Assembly (NCBI GenBank): GCA_964634465.1
Contig: CAZWLY010000011.1
Span: 1 to 64,000, forward strand
Direction of reading: 5' to 3'
DNA from: CAZWLY01 sp964634465
Lineage (GTDB): Bacteria; Desulfobacterota; Desulfarculia; G963662305
Length of the DNA stretch: 64,000 nucleotides
A program made the position numbers and the translations under genes. The notes beneath the pieces are model-generated. The model did no database searches and was not told the origin of the DNA. It was given only the letters and a program-made list of their open reading frames with translations. Shown one piece after another: positions 1-10,272 of the stretch; position 1 is the stretch's first letter; the number at the start of each line of letters is the position of its first letter.

Positions 1-113
1 CCATACGACATCTCCTGGCGCAGATCCCCGCCAACACTCACCCCCGCCGCGGCCGTTCCGGTCAGTCCCAACATCAGCATGAGAACGACAATGCCAATCA
101 ATGCCCGTTTCAT
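1..113 (-). CDS. Exported protein, N-terminal fragment (gene runs off the window)
   Basis: The reading frame starts with ATG at 113 and is open to the window edge, giving about 37 residues. The start has a basic pair, then a hydrophobic stretch rich in Leu, Ile, Val and Met, then TAAAG-like small residues, which is a standard Sec signal peptide. A purine-rich ribosome site (GGAGG and GGGAG) lies 5-20 bases upstream. The mature part visible reads VSVGGDLRQEMSYG, which could begin an outer-membrane barrel or periplasmic protein, but that is a guess from very little sequence. Function unknown. Confidence 0.6.
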   Translation of the reverse strand, partial: MKRALIGIVVLMLMLGLTGTAAAGVSVGGDLRQEMSY

Positions 114-540
114 CTCTTTCTCCCTTTTTCCTCCAGATGACTGCCGCCCGGTCCAATCGGGCGGGTGTACTCCAGACCAGACCGCCAAGCGTTGGGGTCG
201 GGCCGGATGAGGCTCCTTCCCGGCGGCTGGCCAAAACAAAAGCCGTGAACGCCTGTCCTGCTCCTGCAGGCCAAGGCCTTCACGGCCAAATCACACAATT
301 ACCGATCGCTTATTGTCTCGACTCCGCCGGCTTCGTGCCGACGACGGACGGCATAATAGCCTGTTGCGCCGGCGCTGGTCAAGCGAATAAACGACCGCTC
401 CGCGCCGGCGTCCCGATGGGCCGGCGCTTACCAGACGGACCACGAGCGAAGAGCCGGCCCGGCCAAAGGGCGGCGTCGCTGATATGGAATCTGGTTACGG
501 GATCATAGACCAAGCGACGGAAAGAAATGGGGCGGCCGAT
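114..540. other. Intergenic, no gene seen
   Basis: Lies between the start of the exported protein gene and the end of the tudS-like gene, both on the minus strand. It holds several short GC-rich inverted repeats around 368-430 (GCGCCGGCGC and relatives). I could not assign a clear promoter or terminator. Confidence 0.5.
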
Positions 541-1023
541 TCAGACCAGAGCGGCCAGAAAGCACCTGGCCTCATCCGAAACGCCCTGCTCCTCGACCTC
601 GATGAGCCTGATTCCGGCCCGCATCAGCCTGGCCGCGGTGACGCCGATCGGTCGCGGCGAGCCGTCCGAACCCCGGCGGGGGACGCTGCCGCAGGACGGG
701 CTCCTGGCCCGAAGGAAAACCGCCGGCGTCTCGACCAGGCGGGCCAGCTCGAGGGTCGCCTCGGCCCCCTGAAGGTAGGCCGCGGTCAGGTCCCGGTTTT
801 GATCGTCGATCACCCGGGCCTGGCCGTCCAACACGGCCTGGCCGTCGCCGTCGATCAGCCTGGACGGCGGTCGGGGGGTGGCCAGGCCGCCCAGTTGCTC
901 GGGGCAGACCGGGGCCCAACTCAGCCCCTTTAGCAGAGTCATCAGCTCGTGGTTGGCTTGGCAGCGGCCGTCGTAGCGGGCCGGCAGACCGATCAGGCAG
1001 GCCGAAACCAGGAGCAGGCCCAT
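541..1023 (-). CDS. DUF523 / 2-thiouracil desulfidase (TudS)-like protein
   Basis: A 160-residue protein of the DUF523 family. The conserved Cys signatures are visible: VSACLIG at the N-terminus, APVCPEQ near residue 40 and SPSCGS near residue 108. In characterised family members (TudS) three cysteines hold a [4Fe-4S] cluster that removes sulfur from thiouracil. The length fits the single-domain form without the extra DUF1722 domain. It starts 7 bases after the purM stop, so the two are almost certainly one transcript. Family membership is clear. The substrate here is inferred only, and the family may have other sulfur-related roles. Confidence 0.85.
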   Translation of the reverse strand: MGLLLVSACLIGLPARYDGRCQANHELMTLLKGLSWAPVCPEQLGGLATPRPPSRLIDGDGQAVLDGQARVIDDQNRDLTAAYLQGAEATLELARLVETPAVFLRARSPSCGSVPRRGSDGSPRPIGVTAARLMRAGIRLIEVEEQGVSDEARCFLAALV

Positions 1024-1029
1024 GGGCGC

Positions 1030-2073
1030 TCAGACGTAGCTGACCTTGGCCTGCCCCTTCTTGGCGGAGTGGACCTGGCCGATGACCCAGGCCTCCTCAT
1101 CCATGGCCGCCAGGCGGTCGAGGGTCTCCTCGACGCTGTCCTTGGGCGTCACCAGGACCAGACCGATGCCGTTGTTGAAGGTCCGGTACATCTCGGCCTG
1201 GGGAATCTTGCCGCCCTGCTGGAGCAGGTTGAAGATCGGCGGCGTCGGCCAGGAGCCCTCCTCGATCTCCACCCGGCAACGGCTGGGCAGGATGCGAGGG
1301 ATGTTCTCGGTCAGCCCGCCGCCGGTGATGTGGGCGATGCCCCTGATCGGCAGGTCGCGGATGAGGTTGACCACCGTCTCGGCGTAGATCTTGGTCGGCT
1401 TCAAAAGCTCCTCGGCCAGGCTGCACTCCAGCCCGGCGGGAGCCTCGTCGAGCGACAGGCCCATCTCCTCCAGAAGGACCTTGCGGACCAGAGAGTAGCC
1501 GTTGGAGTGCAGGCCGGAAGAGGCGACGCCGATCAGCTTGTCGCCGACCCGCACCGCCGAGCCGTCGATGATCCGCTCGTTGTCCACCACCCCGACCACG
1601 AAGCCGGCCAGGTCGTACTCGCCCTCGGCGTACATGCCCGGCATCTCGGCCGTCTCGCCGCCGATGAGGGCCGTCTTGGCCTGGACGCAACCCTCGGCCA
1701 CGCCGGTGATGACCTGGGCCGCCGTCTCTTCATCCAGCTTACCCATGGACAGATAGTCCAGGAAGAACAGCGGCTTGGCCCCCAAGACGACGATGTCGTT
1801 GACGCACATCGCCACCAGGTCGATGCCCACCGTGTCGTGGCGGCCGGTCAAAAAGGCGATCTTGAGCTTGGTGCCGACGCCGTCGGTGGAGGAGACCAGC
1901 ACCGGGTTGTCGTAGCGGGCGGCGTTCAGGGAAAACAGGCCGCCGAAGCCGCCGATGTCGGTGATCACCCCGGCGGAGTGGGTTTTTCTAACCACGGGTT
2001 TGATGCGGTCTATCAAACGATTGGCCGCGTCGATATCGACGCCGGCCTCGGCGTATCGATCGGGCTTGCCCAT
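1030..2073 (-). CDS. purM: Phosphoribosylformylglycinamidine cyclo-ligase (PurM)
   Basis: PurM closes the imidazole ring in step five of de novo purine synthesis, turning FGAM and ATP into AIR in the cytosol. The protein begins MGKPDRYAEAGVDIDAANR and contains the diagnostic STDGVGTKL motif (ATP/FGAM binding), GGETAEMPG, and the HITGGGLTENIPR segment, in the usual order. At 347 residues it has normal length. A longer frame exists upstream, but the ATG at 2073 is preceded at ideal spacing by GGAGG, so it is chosen as the start. A TudS-like gene follows directly. It resembles SelD/ThiL-type AIR-synthase folds, but the motifs are those of PurM. Confidence 0.97.
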   Translation of the reverse strand: MGKPDRYAEAGVDIDAANRLIDRIKPVVRKTHSAGVITDIGGFGGLFSLNAARYDNPVLVSSTDGVGTKLKIAFLTGRHDTVGIDLVAMCVNDIVVLGAKPLFFLDYLSMGKLDEETAAQVITGVAEGCVQAKTALIGGETAEMPGMYAEGEYDLAGFVVGVVDNERIIDGSAVRVGDKLIGVASSGLHSNGYSLVRKVLLEEMGLSLDEAPAGLECSLAEELLKPTKIYAETVVNLIRDLPIRGIAHITGGGLTENIPRILPSRCRVEIEEGSWPTPPIFNLLQQGGKIPQAEMYRTFNNGIGLVLVTPKDSVEETLDRLAAMDEEAWVIGQVHSAKKGQAKVSYV

Positions 2074-2167
2074 CGGGCCTCCACTGCGAGTGGATCCGGA
2101 AGACTTCGTGCTCCGTACCCCCATAGGTACCCCAAATACGGGGTGGCGTCAATGGAGGGAGAGGGGT

Positions 2168-2209
2168 TGAAGGGCGGCGCAGAGGGTTCGTCCCCGACGC
2201 CGCCTTTCA
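2168..2209 (-). terminator. Long stem-loop upstream of purM
   Basis: Arms TGAAGGGCGGCG (2168-2179) and CGCCGCCTTTCA (2198-2209) pair over 12 positions with one G-U, with a further GGG/CCC pairing inside the loop. There is no clear T-tract. It may end the MCP transcript or sit in the purM leader. Confidence 0.4.
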
Positions 2210-2347
2210 GACCGTGGCTATCTTTCTCTTTGTTGCGGCCGCTCCGTCGCCGCTCCCTCCTCGCCCTTGGCGGGAGGGCTCCCAAGGTCGGACCGGCCGC
2301 CGACAATGACCAAACCGGCGCCCGCCGGATTAAGGGTTGAGGCCGTT

Positions 2348-2366
2348 GGCTTCAACGCCTGAAGCC
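2348..2366 (-). terminator. Stem-loop after the MCP gene
   Basis: GGCTTCA and TGAAGCC form a perfect 7-bp stem around a 5-base loop, about 45 bases beyond the MCP stop. No T-run follows, so it is only a possible terminator or RNA-end protector. Confidence 0.35.
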
Positions 2367-2412
2367 TTCCGAGGAACAAATCGCGCTTACTCCTTTTCGC
2401 CGCGCCCGAGGC

Positions 2413-4008
2413 TCAAAAGTCCTCTAGTTCGCCCTCGATTTGGTCGAGGGAGGCGATCTGCTTGGAGTGAGCGGGCGCCGTCCGGGTGGAGACTTCTCCC
2501 TCGGGGCCGGACAAAAGAGGACCGGCCGCGGTTCCGGCTTCGAGAAGCGCGCTCCGGCCCTCGTCTCCCTTGGCTCCCGCCACCAAGACTTCCAGATCGG
2601 CCACTTGCCGCAGCATGGTTTCGGCCTGGGCCAACAGTTCCTCTGCGGCCGCGGCCGACTCTTCCGCGTTCGCCGCCACCTGCTGGGTCACCTTGTCCAT
2701 CTGGCTGGCGGCCTGGTTGATCTGCTCCAGGCCCTGGGACTGCTCCGCGCTGGCCGCGGCGATCTCGGCGACCAGTTCGCTCACCTTGGTGACGCTCCCC
2801 TGAACCTCGCCAAAGGCCTCGTCCGTGGCCGCCACCAGGCCGGAACTCTCCCTGATGTCCTTGATGTTGGCCTCGATGAGAGCGGCGGTGTTCTTGGCCG
2901 CCTCCGCCGCCCGCATGGCCAGGTTACGCACCTCGTCGGCCACCACGGCGAAGCCGGCCCCGGCCTCTCCGGCCCGGGCCGCCTCCACGGCGGCGTTCAG
3001 GGCCAGCAGGTTGGTCTGAAAGGCAATCTCGTCGATGGTCTTGATGATCTTGGCTGTCTCGTCGCTGGCGGCGTCGATCTTCTCCATGGCCTGGCGAAGA
3101 TGTTTCATGGAGGAGTTGGCCTTCTCCACGATCTGGCCCGCCTCTTTCATCATCGAATCGGCCTGTCGGGCGTTCTCGGAGTTCTGCCGGGTCATGGAGG
3201 ACAATTCCTCCAGAGACGACGAGGTCTCCTCCAAGGAAGCCGCCTGCTCGGAAGAGCCCTGGGCCAGACTCTGACCGGAAGCGGCCACCTGGGCCGAGGC
3301 CGCCGTGACCTGCTGGGCTCCGAGAGTGAGCCCGCTCACCGCCCGTTTGATGGGCCTGGTTATGCCGCGGCCGATGAAAAAGGCCAGGAGAATGCCCGCT
3401 ATCAGAGCGCCCAATCCCACCGCGCTGATAATCAGGTCGGCGATTTCAACCTTGCTCTCGGCCGCGCTCGACACCCTCCCGGCCTCTTTGTTGTTGGCTT
3501 CGAGCAAGGCATCGACCAGTCTCATCACCTCGCCGGCGGCCTCGTCGAGTTTGTCCGTCAGAGAATCCAAAACTTTTTGGGGCTGGTTAGTCTTGACGGC
3601 CTTGATCAAAGCCTGGGAGGACGCCACGAACAGCGCGTCGTGCTGTTTGTCCAGCGTCTTTATCTGGTCCAACCAACCCCTCCGTACCAAATCCTCATCG
3701 GCCGCCACCAACTTTCGAGCCCGGTCGAGAGCCTGGTTGACGACCTTGTCGAGCCGGTGGTACTCGGTCAGGAACCTCTCCTCGCGGTGCATGGCGTACT
3801 TGGTGACGGCCAGCTCTTGTCCGGTCAGGGCCGAGTCGATCTCGGACACGGCCTGAAGAAGGGGCATGTGCGTGCCGGACAGATCGGCCACCACCGTGCT
3901 GACCTCGCCCAAATAGAGATAGCCGACCGCCCCCACGGCTATCAGCGCCGCCAGAATGGTTCCAAACCCATAGGCCAGCTTGGTCGAGAGCCTCAGTCTT
4001 CTAAACAT
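2413..4008 (-). CDS. Methyl-accepting chemotaxis protein
   Basis: A 531-residue transmembrane chemoreceptor. TM1 is at about 11-31, a helical periplasmic four-helix-bundle-type sensor spans about 32-188, TM2 is at about 190-213, a HAMP-like linker follows, and the cytoplasmic signalling domain fills about 225-495. The highly conserved hairpin tip is present (VVADEVRNLAMRAAEAAKNT), so it should couple to CheA/CheW. No C-terminal CheR-docking pentapeptide is seen; the protein ends in an acidic ELEDF tail. AGGAGG sits 7 bases before the ATG. No other chemotaxis genes lie nearby, so it is an orphan receptor of unknown ligand. Confidence 0.95.
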   Translation of the reverse strand: MFRRLRLSTKLAYGFGTILAALIAVGAVGYLYLGEVSTVVADLSGTHMPLLQAVSEIDSALTGQELAVTKYAMHREERFLTEYHRLDKVVNQALDRARKLVAADEDLVRRGWLDQIKTLDKQHDALFVASSQALIKAVKTNQPQKVLDSLTDKLDEAAGEVMRLVDALLEANNKEAGRVSSAAESKVEIADLIISAVGLGALIAGILLAFFIGRGITRPIKRAVSGLTLGAQQVTAASAQVAASGQSLAQGSSEQAASLEETSSSLEELSSMTRQNSENARQADSMMKEAGQIVEKANSSMKHLRQAMEKIDAASDETAKIIKTIDEIAFQTNLLALNAAVEAARAGEAGAGFAVVADEVRNLAMRAAEAAKNTAALIEANIKDIRESSGLVAATDEAFGEVQGSVTKVSELVAEIAAASAEQSQGLEQINQAASQMDKVTQQVAANAEESAAAAEELLAQAETMLRQVADLEVLVAGAKGDEGRSALLEAGTAAGPLLSGPEGEVSTRTAPAHSKQIASLDQIEGELEDF

Positions 4009-4458
4009 TCGTCAGCCTCCTGCTGCTGAATTGTGGATGGAACACCCCCAACAACGCCGCTATTGAGCGTAACACACTAACACAAGCAGGATCGTTCTGC
4101 TTCAAACACCTCATCGTATCGACGATCAGTTTCCTTTGAGGTCAATATCAATATCGACATGCCTGGCGGTCTCTTCTTTCTCTCCCTAGCGGATAGACCG
4201 AGGATGAAACGAGGGTGGAAATCAGGTGGGAAAAGGTTGGGTCGACATCGACGCCGGCTTGGGGCGTTGAACTCGCTCGTCCATCACCTACTTGCGGTAT
4301 GGATACAAAAGCGAGAGATAATTCCATGACTCCATATTTAATTGTGGCGCCACAAATACGGGCGGCGTCAAATGGAGATGGGGGAAGAGGGACCAGACGT
4401 TTGCTTTATTCCAAGTCGAACGCCCATATGCTATCCTTTCTCCCCAGGAGGTCGCCCG
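4009..4458. other. Divergent intergenic region, MCP / tldD
   Basis: Divergent promoters for the MCP gene (minus) and tldD (plus) should lie here. The stretch 4070-4170 is AT-richer than its surroundings. A perfect palindrome occurs at 4342-4355. No small gene was convincing. Confidence 0.5.
4342..4355. promoter_or_regulatory. Perfect 14-bp palindrome upstream of tldD
   Basis: TTGTGGCGCCACAA is its own reverse complement and lies 104 bases before the tldD start. It could be a dimeric regulator site. No known consensus is matched. Confidence 0.35.
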
Positions 4459-5853
4459 ATGGGCATGGCGAACGTCAAAGAATTCGACTGGCCGGCCATA
4501 TTCAAGACGGCGCTCAGAGACGGCGGCTGGCTGGCCGAGGCTTTTTTCGAGGATTCAAAAACCCTCACCCTCCAGATGGAGGAGAGGAAGCTGGAGAAAT
4601 CGGTCGCCGGCCGGGACGTCGGCCTGGGGCTTAGAATTCTCTTCGGCGAAAAGACGGCCTACGGCTACACCACCGAGCTGACCGAGGCCAACATCCTCGC
4701 CCTGGCCGCCGAGTTGAGCCAGGCGGTCAAGGACGACGGCCCCGGCGCGGTTAGGGACCTGGCCTTCGAGGCGGCCGAGCCGAGCTATGAAATCACCAAG
4801 CCCTACCACTCGGCCGATCTTGCCGCCAAGTCCAAGCTGGTCCGCCGGGCCGACGAGGCCGCCTGGGCGATCGACCCGCGCATCCGCCAGGTCAAGACGG
4901 TTTACTCGGAGAAAAGCCAGACCGTCTTCATCGTCAACTCCGAGGGCCGGGCGGTGGAGGACGTCAGGAACAACCTGGTCTTTCTCTGCCAGGTGGTGGC
5001 GGCCGAAGGGGACGTCATCCAGACCGGCTACCAGCCCGTGGGCGGAACGGTGGGTCTGGAGCTCTTCGATACGCGGCCGCCCGAGTCGGTGGCCGAGGAG
5101 GCGGCCCGGCGGGCGGTGTTGATGCTGGAGGCTGAACCGGCTCCGGGCGGACGGATGCCGGTGGTCATCGGCGGCTCGGCCGGCGGCACGATGATCCACG
5201 AGGCGGTCGGCCACGGCCTGGAGGCCGACCTGGCCGTGGAGGGGCTCTCCGTCTACACCGGCAAGATCGGCCGGAAGGTGGCCTCGCCCCTGGTGACCGT
5301 CCTCGACGACGCCACCATCCCGGCCAAGCGAGGCTCCTTCGGTTTCGACGACGAGGGAGCCCCGGCTGAAAAGACGACGCTGATCAAAGACGGCGTCCTG
5401 ACCGGCTACATGACCGACCGGATGTACGCCAGGAAGGGCGGGCTGGAACTCACCGGCAACGGCCGGCGGGAGTCGTTCCGCCACCGGCCGCTGGTCAGGA
5501 TGACCAACACCCTCATCGCCCCGGGAACGAGCGACCCGGAACAGATCATCCAGGCCACGCCCGAAGGGTTGTATGTAGCCAAGATGGGCGGAGGCCAGGT
5601 CAACACGGCCAACGGCGAGTTTGTCTTCGAGGTCTCGGAGGGGTATCTTATCGAGAACGGAGCCCTCGGCCGGCCGGTCAGGGGGGCGACCCTGGTCGGC
5701 AACGGGCCGGAGGTGCTAAACGGCATCGATCTCATCGGCTCGGATTTGGGTTACGCCATCGGCACCTGCGGCAAGGACGGCCAGGGTGTGCCCGTCGGGG
5801 ACGCCCAGCCGACGCTTCGCATCGCCGAGCTCTTGGTCGGGGGCGCGGTCTAG
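4459..5853 (+). CDS. tldD: TldD-type metalloprotease
   Basis: A 464-residue member of the TldD/PmbA family. Known TldD works with TldE (PmbA) as a heterodimer that trims unfolded or modified peptides, for example microcin and PQQ precursors. The zinc-site motif HEAVGH is at residues 247-252, followed by the family's conserved glycine-rich C-terminal half. The frame stays open further upstream, but AGGAGG lies 7 bases before the ATG at 4459, which fixes the start. No pmbA gene is in the window. The genes behind it encode oligopeptide-transporter ATPases, so a link to peptide uptake or turnover is possible. Confidence 0.93.
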   Translation: MGMANVKEFDWPAIFKTALRDGGWLAEAFFEDSKTLTLQMEERKLEKSVAGRDVGLGLRILFGEKTAYGYTTELTEANILALAAELSQAVKDDGPGAVRDLAFEAAEPSYEITKPYHSADLAAKSKLVRRADEAAWAIDPRIRQVKTVYSEKSQTVFIVNSEGRAVEDVRNNLVFLCQVVAAEGDVIQTGYQPVGGTVGLELFDTRPPESVAEEAARRAVLMLEAEPAPGGRMPVVIGGSAGGTMIHEAVGHGLEADLAVEGLSVYTGKIGRKVASPLVTVLDDATIPAKRGSFGFDDEGAPAEKTTLIKDGVLTGYMTDRMYARKGGLELTGNGRRESFRHRPLVRMTNTLIAPGTSDPEQIIQATPEGLYVAKMGGGQVNTANGEFVFEVSEGYLIENGALGRPVRGATLVGNGPEVLNGIDLIGSDLGYAIGTCGKDGQGVPVGDAQPTLRIAELLVGGAV

Positions 5854-5963
5854 GGGAGCGCCTCCTGAAAAGTTGTCGAGTCGGAGCGGCGGCGGTCGTG
5901 ACGGCCGGAAGACGCCGGAAGCGGCCGCCCGGCGACCCGGCCATCGAGCGCCAAACGAGGCCC

Positions 5964-6906
<943 letters not shown>

Positions 6907-6932
<26 letters not shown>

Positions 6933-7929
6933 ACGCCGTCCAGACGACTCGGCCGCGGACAGACTGGTCGAGGTCAGGGGGGTGGTCAAGCACTACCCGG
7001 TCAAAAGCGGCATGTTCGGCCGCGGCGGCGGGCTGGTCCACGCCCTGGACGGGGTCGATCTGGAAATCCGAAGAGGCGAGGTGCTGGGGCTAGTCGGCGA
7101 GTCGGGTTGCGGCAAGTCCACCCTGGCCCGCCAGATCCTCCGCCTGGAGAGGCCCACCGCCGGCGAGATTCTCTTTGAGGGCCGCTCCATCCTCGATCTC
7201 GACCGGGCCGAGCTCAAGGCGCTGAGACGGAAGATGCAGATCGTCTTCCAGGACCCCTACTCGTCCCTGAACCCCCGCCTGACCGTCGGCCAGATCGTGG
7301 CCGAGCCATTGATCATCCACGGCCTGGGCGACCGCCGCTCCCGCAAGCAGGAGGTGGAGAAGATTCTGGCCGAGGTAGGCCTTCGTCCCGAGGCGGCGAC
7401 CCGCTTTCCCCACGAGTTTTCGGGCGGCCAGCGCCAGCGGATCGGCATCGCCCGGGCCCTGATACTCAAGCCCCAACTGATCGTCGCCGACGAGCCGATC
7501 AGCGCCCTGGACGTCTCCATCCAGGCCCAGGTGTTGGGTCTGCTGAAGGACCTCCAGCGCCGCTACGGCCTGACCTACCTCTTCGTGGCCCACGATCTGG
7601 CCGTGGTCCGCTACGTCTCCGATCGGATCGCGGTCATGTACCTGGGCAAGGTGGTCGAGGTCAAGGCCAAGCGCGGCTTCGCCTCGCCGCCTCTCCACCC
7701 CTATACCGAGGCCCTGCTCTCGGCCGCGCCGACGCCCGACCCGACCGCCCGGACGAACCGGATCGTGCTCACCGGCGACGTGCCCAGCCCCTTGAATCCG
7801 CCCTCCGGCTGCCGATTCCACACCCGCTGCCCCAAGGCGATGACGCCCCTGTGCGCCGAAAAGGAACCGCCCCTGAAAGACCTCGGCCGGGGCCATTTGC
7901 TGGCCTGTCACCTCTTTTCCGCCGCCTAG
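6907..7929 (+). CDS. Oligopeptide/dipeptide ABC transporter ATPase, OppF/DppF type
   Basis: A 340-residue partner ATPase to the preceding gene. Walker A GESGCGKSTLA, Q-loop VFQDPYSSLNPR, signature FSGGQRQRIGIARAL, Walker B VADEPISALD and a C-terminal oligo_HPY region with CRFHTRCPKA are all present. Translation starts at TTG 6907 inside the upstream gene; a perfect AGGAGG ends 6 bases before it, so the two subunits are translationally coupled. Together they energise import of a peptide or related solute through permeases encoded elsewhere. Confidence 0.93.
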
Positions 7930-8049
7930 CCGCAACACAGAAAACGATAATTGTCGGTCTGTCCGGTGCAGAATGAAGGCGCTCATTGCGGCGGCGAGCG
8001 CGGCATTGTATAGTAATTAGAGTATCTATATTCGGGTGCGAGGATGTAA

Positions 8050-10245
8050 GTGGCTTCTCGTAGCGCTACACGTTTGCTCATGGTGTCCAACCGGCTGCCG
8101 ATGAGCGTCAGTCACCAGGACGGTCAACTGATGCTCAAGCCCAGCGTCGGCGGGCTGGCCACCGGTTTGAGTTCCTTCTACAAAGCTTACGATTCGATGT
8201 GGATCGGCTGGCCGGGGCTGACCTCCGACGAGCTGGTCGGCGACATGGCCGAGGAGTTGGAGCAACGGTTGAAAGAAGAGGATTGCCTGGGCGTGCCCAT
8301 CTCCCTGAGCGATCTCGAATGCTACTACGAGGGTTTCTCCAACAAGACGATCTGGCCGCTGTTCCACTATTTCCCCGAGTACGTGGTCTATGACGACTCG
8401 TTCTGGGAGTGCTACAAGCGGGTCAACGAGAAGTTCTGCGACCGCGTTCTCTCGGTGGCCAAACCGGAAGACACCATCTGGATCCACGACTACCACCTGA
8501 TGCTCCTGCCGGGCATGATCCGGGAGCGGATGCCCGAGGCGACCATCGGCTTTTTCCTGCACATCCCCTTCCCATCCTACGAGGTCTTCCGGCTGATGCC
8601 CCAGCGGGCCGAGATTCTGGAAGGGATCATGGGCGCCGACCTGATCGGCTTCCACACCTACGGCTACGTTCGCGGCTTCTTGGACTCGGCCCGGATGATT
8701 ACCGGCCGGGAGCACGCCATGGGCCGAATCACCGTGGACTCGCGGCTGGTCAAGGTAGACGCCTTCCCGATGGGCATCGACTACGACCGTTTCGCCTCGG
8801 CGGTCAGCGATCCCAAGGTCAGGGAGGAGGTGGCCGACATCCGCTGGCAGGCCGAGGAGCGCAAGATCATCGTCTCCATCGACCGGCTGGACTACTCCAA
8901 GGGCATCATCCAGCGCCTGGAGGCCTTCAAGACCTTCTTGGAGATGAGCCACGATCGGCGGGACAGGGTGACGCTGATCCTGGTGGTGGTCCCCTCCCGG
9001 ACCGAGGTCGATCAGTACGCCGACATGAAAAGACAGGTCGATGAGCTGGTCGGCCACATCAACGGCACCTACGGCTCCATCGGCTTCGTGCCCATCTGGT
9101 ACTTGTACCGGAGCCTGCCCTTCCACCGGCTGATCGGCCTTTACTCCATCGCCGACGTGGCGTTGGTGACGCCGCTTCGGGACGGCATGAACCTGGTGGC
9201 CAAGGAATACGTGGCCTGCAAGACCAACCAGCGCGGCGCCCTGATCCTGAGCGAGATGGCCGGCGCGGCCAACGAACTCGGCGAGGCCATCCTGGTCAAC
9301 CCCAACAACACCGAGGCGGTCGCCTTGGCCATCAAACAGGCCCTCGAGATGAGCGAGGACGAACAGCGGCAGCGCATGGCCAGCATGCAGGAGCGGCTGG
9401 AGCGTTACAACGTGGCCGAATGGGCCCAGGATTTCCTGGACGGCCTGGGCCAGATAAAGAACGTCCAGATGAGTTACGCCGTTCGGACCCTCAACGCCGA
9501 CGCCCGCCAGCGGATGGTCGAAGAATACAAGCGAGCCGACAAGCGGCTCTTTTTGTTCGACTACGACGGCACCTTGGTCCCCTTCGCCGACCGGCCCGAG
9601 CTGGCCGTGCCCGACGAGGGACTGATCAAGCTGCTGGCCCTCCTCTCCGAGGACGAGGCCAACCAGGTGGTCATCGTCTCCAACCGCGACCGCTACACGC
9701 TGGGCCAGTGGCTGGGCCATCTGAACCTCGATCTGGTCGCCGAGCACGGTTTCTGGGTCAGGGAGAAGGGCGAGGAGTGGACCCTCTCCACCCCGGTAAG
9801 CGGCGAGTGGAAGGACGACGTGCGGCCGATCATGGAGGTCTACGTCGATCGGACGCCCGGTTCGCTGCTGGAGGAGAAGGACTTCTCCCTGGTCTGGCAT
9901 TTCAGGACCGCCGACCCGGCCCTGGGTGCAGTCAGGGCCCAGGAGCTGAAAGACGCCTTACGCACCCTGACCGCCGCCCTGGACATGGAGATTCTGGACG
10001 GCAACAAGATCGTCATGGTCAAGCCCTCGGGCATGAACAAGGGCCGGGCCGCGGCCTCCTGGCTGGTCAAGAAGCAGTGGGACTTCATCCTCTGCGCCGG
10101 CGACGACTGGACCGACGAGGACATGTTCGTCGTCCTGCCCGACACCGCCTATTCGCTCAGGGTCGGGCTCAAGGTCTCCCGGGCCCGGTTCAACTTGAAC
10201 TCCCCTCGCGAGGTCAGACGTCTCTTGAGCGCCTTGATCGGCTGA
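8050..10245 (+). CDS. Fused trehalose-6-phosphate synthase / trehalose-6-phosphatase
   Basis: A 731-residue two-domain enzyme. Residues 1 to about 470 are a GT20 glycosyltransferase (OtsA) that joins UDP-glucose to glucose-6-phosphate, with NRLPMS at the start, GWPG and HDYHLM (146-151). Residues about 495-725 are a HAD phosphatase (OtsB) that releases trehalose; DYDGT at 504-508 is the nucleophile loop and GDDWTDEDMF near 680 is motif IV. It starts at GTG with GAGG 6 bases upstream. Such fusions channel the intermediate. The role is expected in osmotic or desiccation protection. A related GT20 product such as a glucosylglycerol phosphate cannot be excluded, but the HAD partner favours trehalose. 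Confidence 0.92.
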   Translation: MASRSATRLLMVSNRLPMSVSHQDGQLMLKPSVGGLATGLSSFYKAYDSMWIGWPGLTSDELVGDMAEELEQRLKEEDCLGVPISLSDLECYYEGFSNKTIWPLFHYFPEYVVYDDSFWECYKRVNEKFCDRVLSVAKPEDTIWIHDYHLMLLPGMIRERMPEATIGFFLHIPFPSYEVFRLMPQRAEILEGIMGADLIGFHTYGYVRGFLDSARMITGREHAMGRITVDSRLVKVDAFPMGIDYDRFASAVSDPKVREEVADIRWQAEERKIIVSIDRLDYSKGIIQRLEAFKTFLEMSHDRRDRVTLILVVVPSRTEVDQYADMKRQVDELVGHINGTYGSIGFVPIWYLYRSLPFHRLIGLYSIADVALVTPLRDGMNLVAKEYVACKTNQRGALILSEMAGAANELGEAILVNPNNTEAVALAIKQALEMSEDEQRQRMASMQERLERYNVAEWAQDFLDGLGQIKNVQMSYAVRTLNADARQRMVEEYKRADKRLFLFDYDGTLVPFADRPELAVPDEGLIKLLALLSEDEANQVVIVSNRDRYTLGQWLGHLNLDLVAEHGFWVREKGEEWTLSTPVSGEWKDDVRPIMEVYVDRTPGSLLEEKDFSLVWHFRTADPALGAVRAQELKDALRTLTAALDMEILDGNKIVMVKPSGMNKGRAAASWLVKKQWDFILCAGDDWTDEDMFVVLPDTAYSLRVGLKVSRARFNLNSPREVRRLLSALIG

Positions 10246-10272
10246 CTCGCCCCACCCGCCGCTGAAACCAGG

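Larger units (their letters stand above)
2074..2412. other. Intergenic between MCP and purM; leader or terminator hairpins
   Basis: Both flanking genes read on the minus strand, so this span holds the MCP 3' end and the purM promoter region. It contains hairpins at 2168-2209 and 2348-2366 and a short element at 2133-2157 resembling one upstream of tldD. No coding frame is convincing. Confidence 0.5.

Noticed and set aside
1030..2073. purM considered as selD, because a selenoprotein is present
   Set aside because: It has the PurM signatures (STDGVGTKL, GGETAEMPG) and lacks the SelD N-terminal Cys/Sec loop.
8026..9900. A 624-residue open frame antisense to the trehalose gene, and several similar long antisense frames (949-2340, 2440-4029, 14139-15995, 45091-47421)
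   Set aside because: They lie opposite clear genes and result from the high GC third positions; their proteins are rich in Gly, Arg, His and Asp without motifs.
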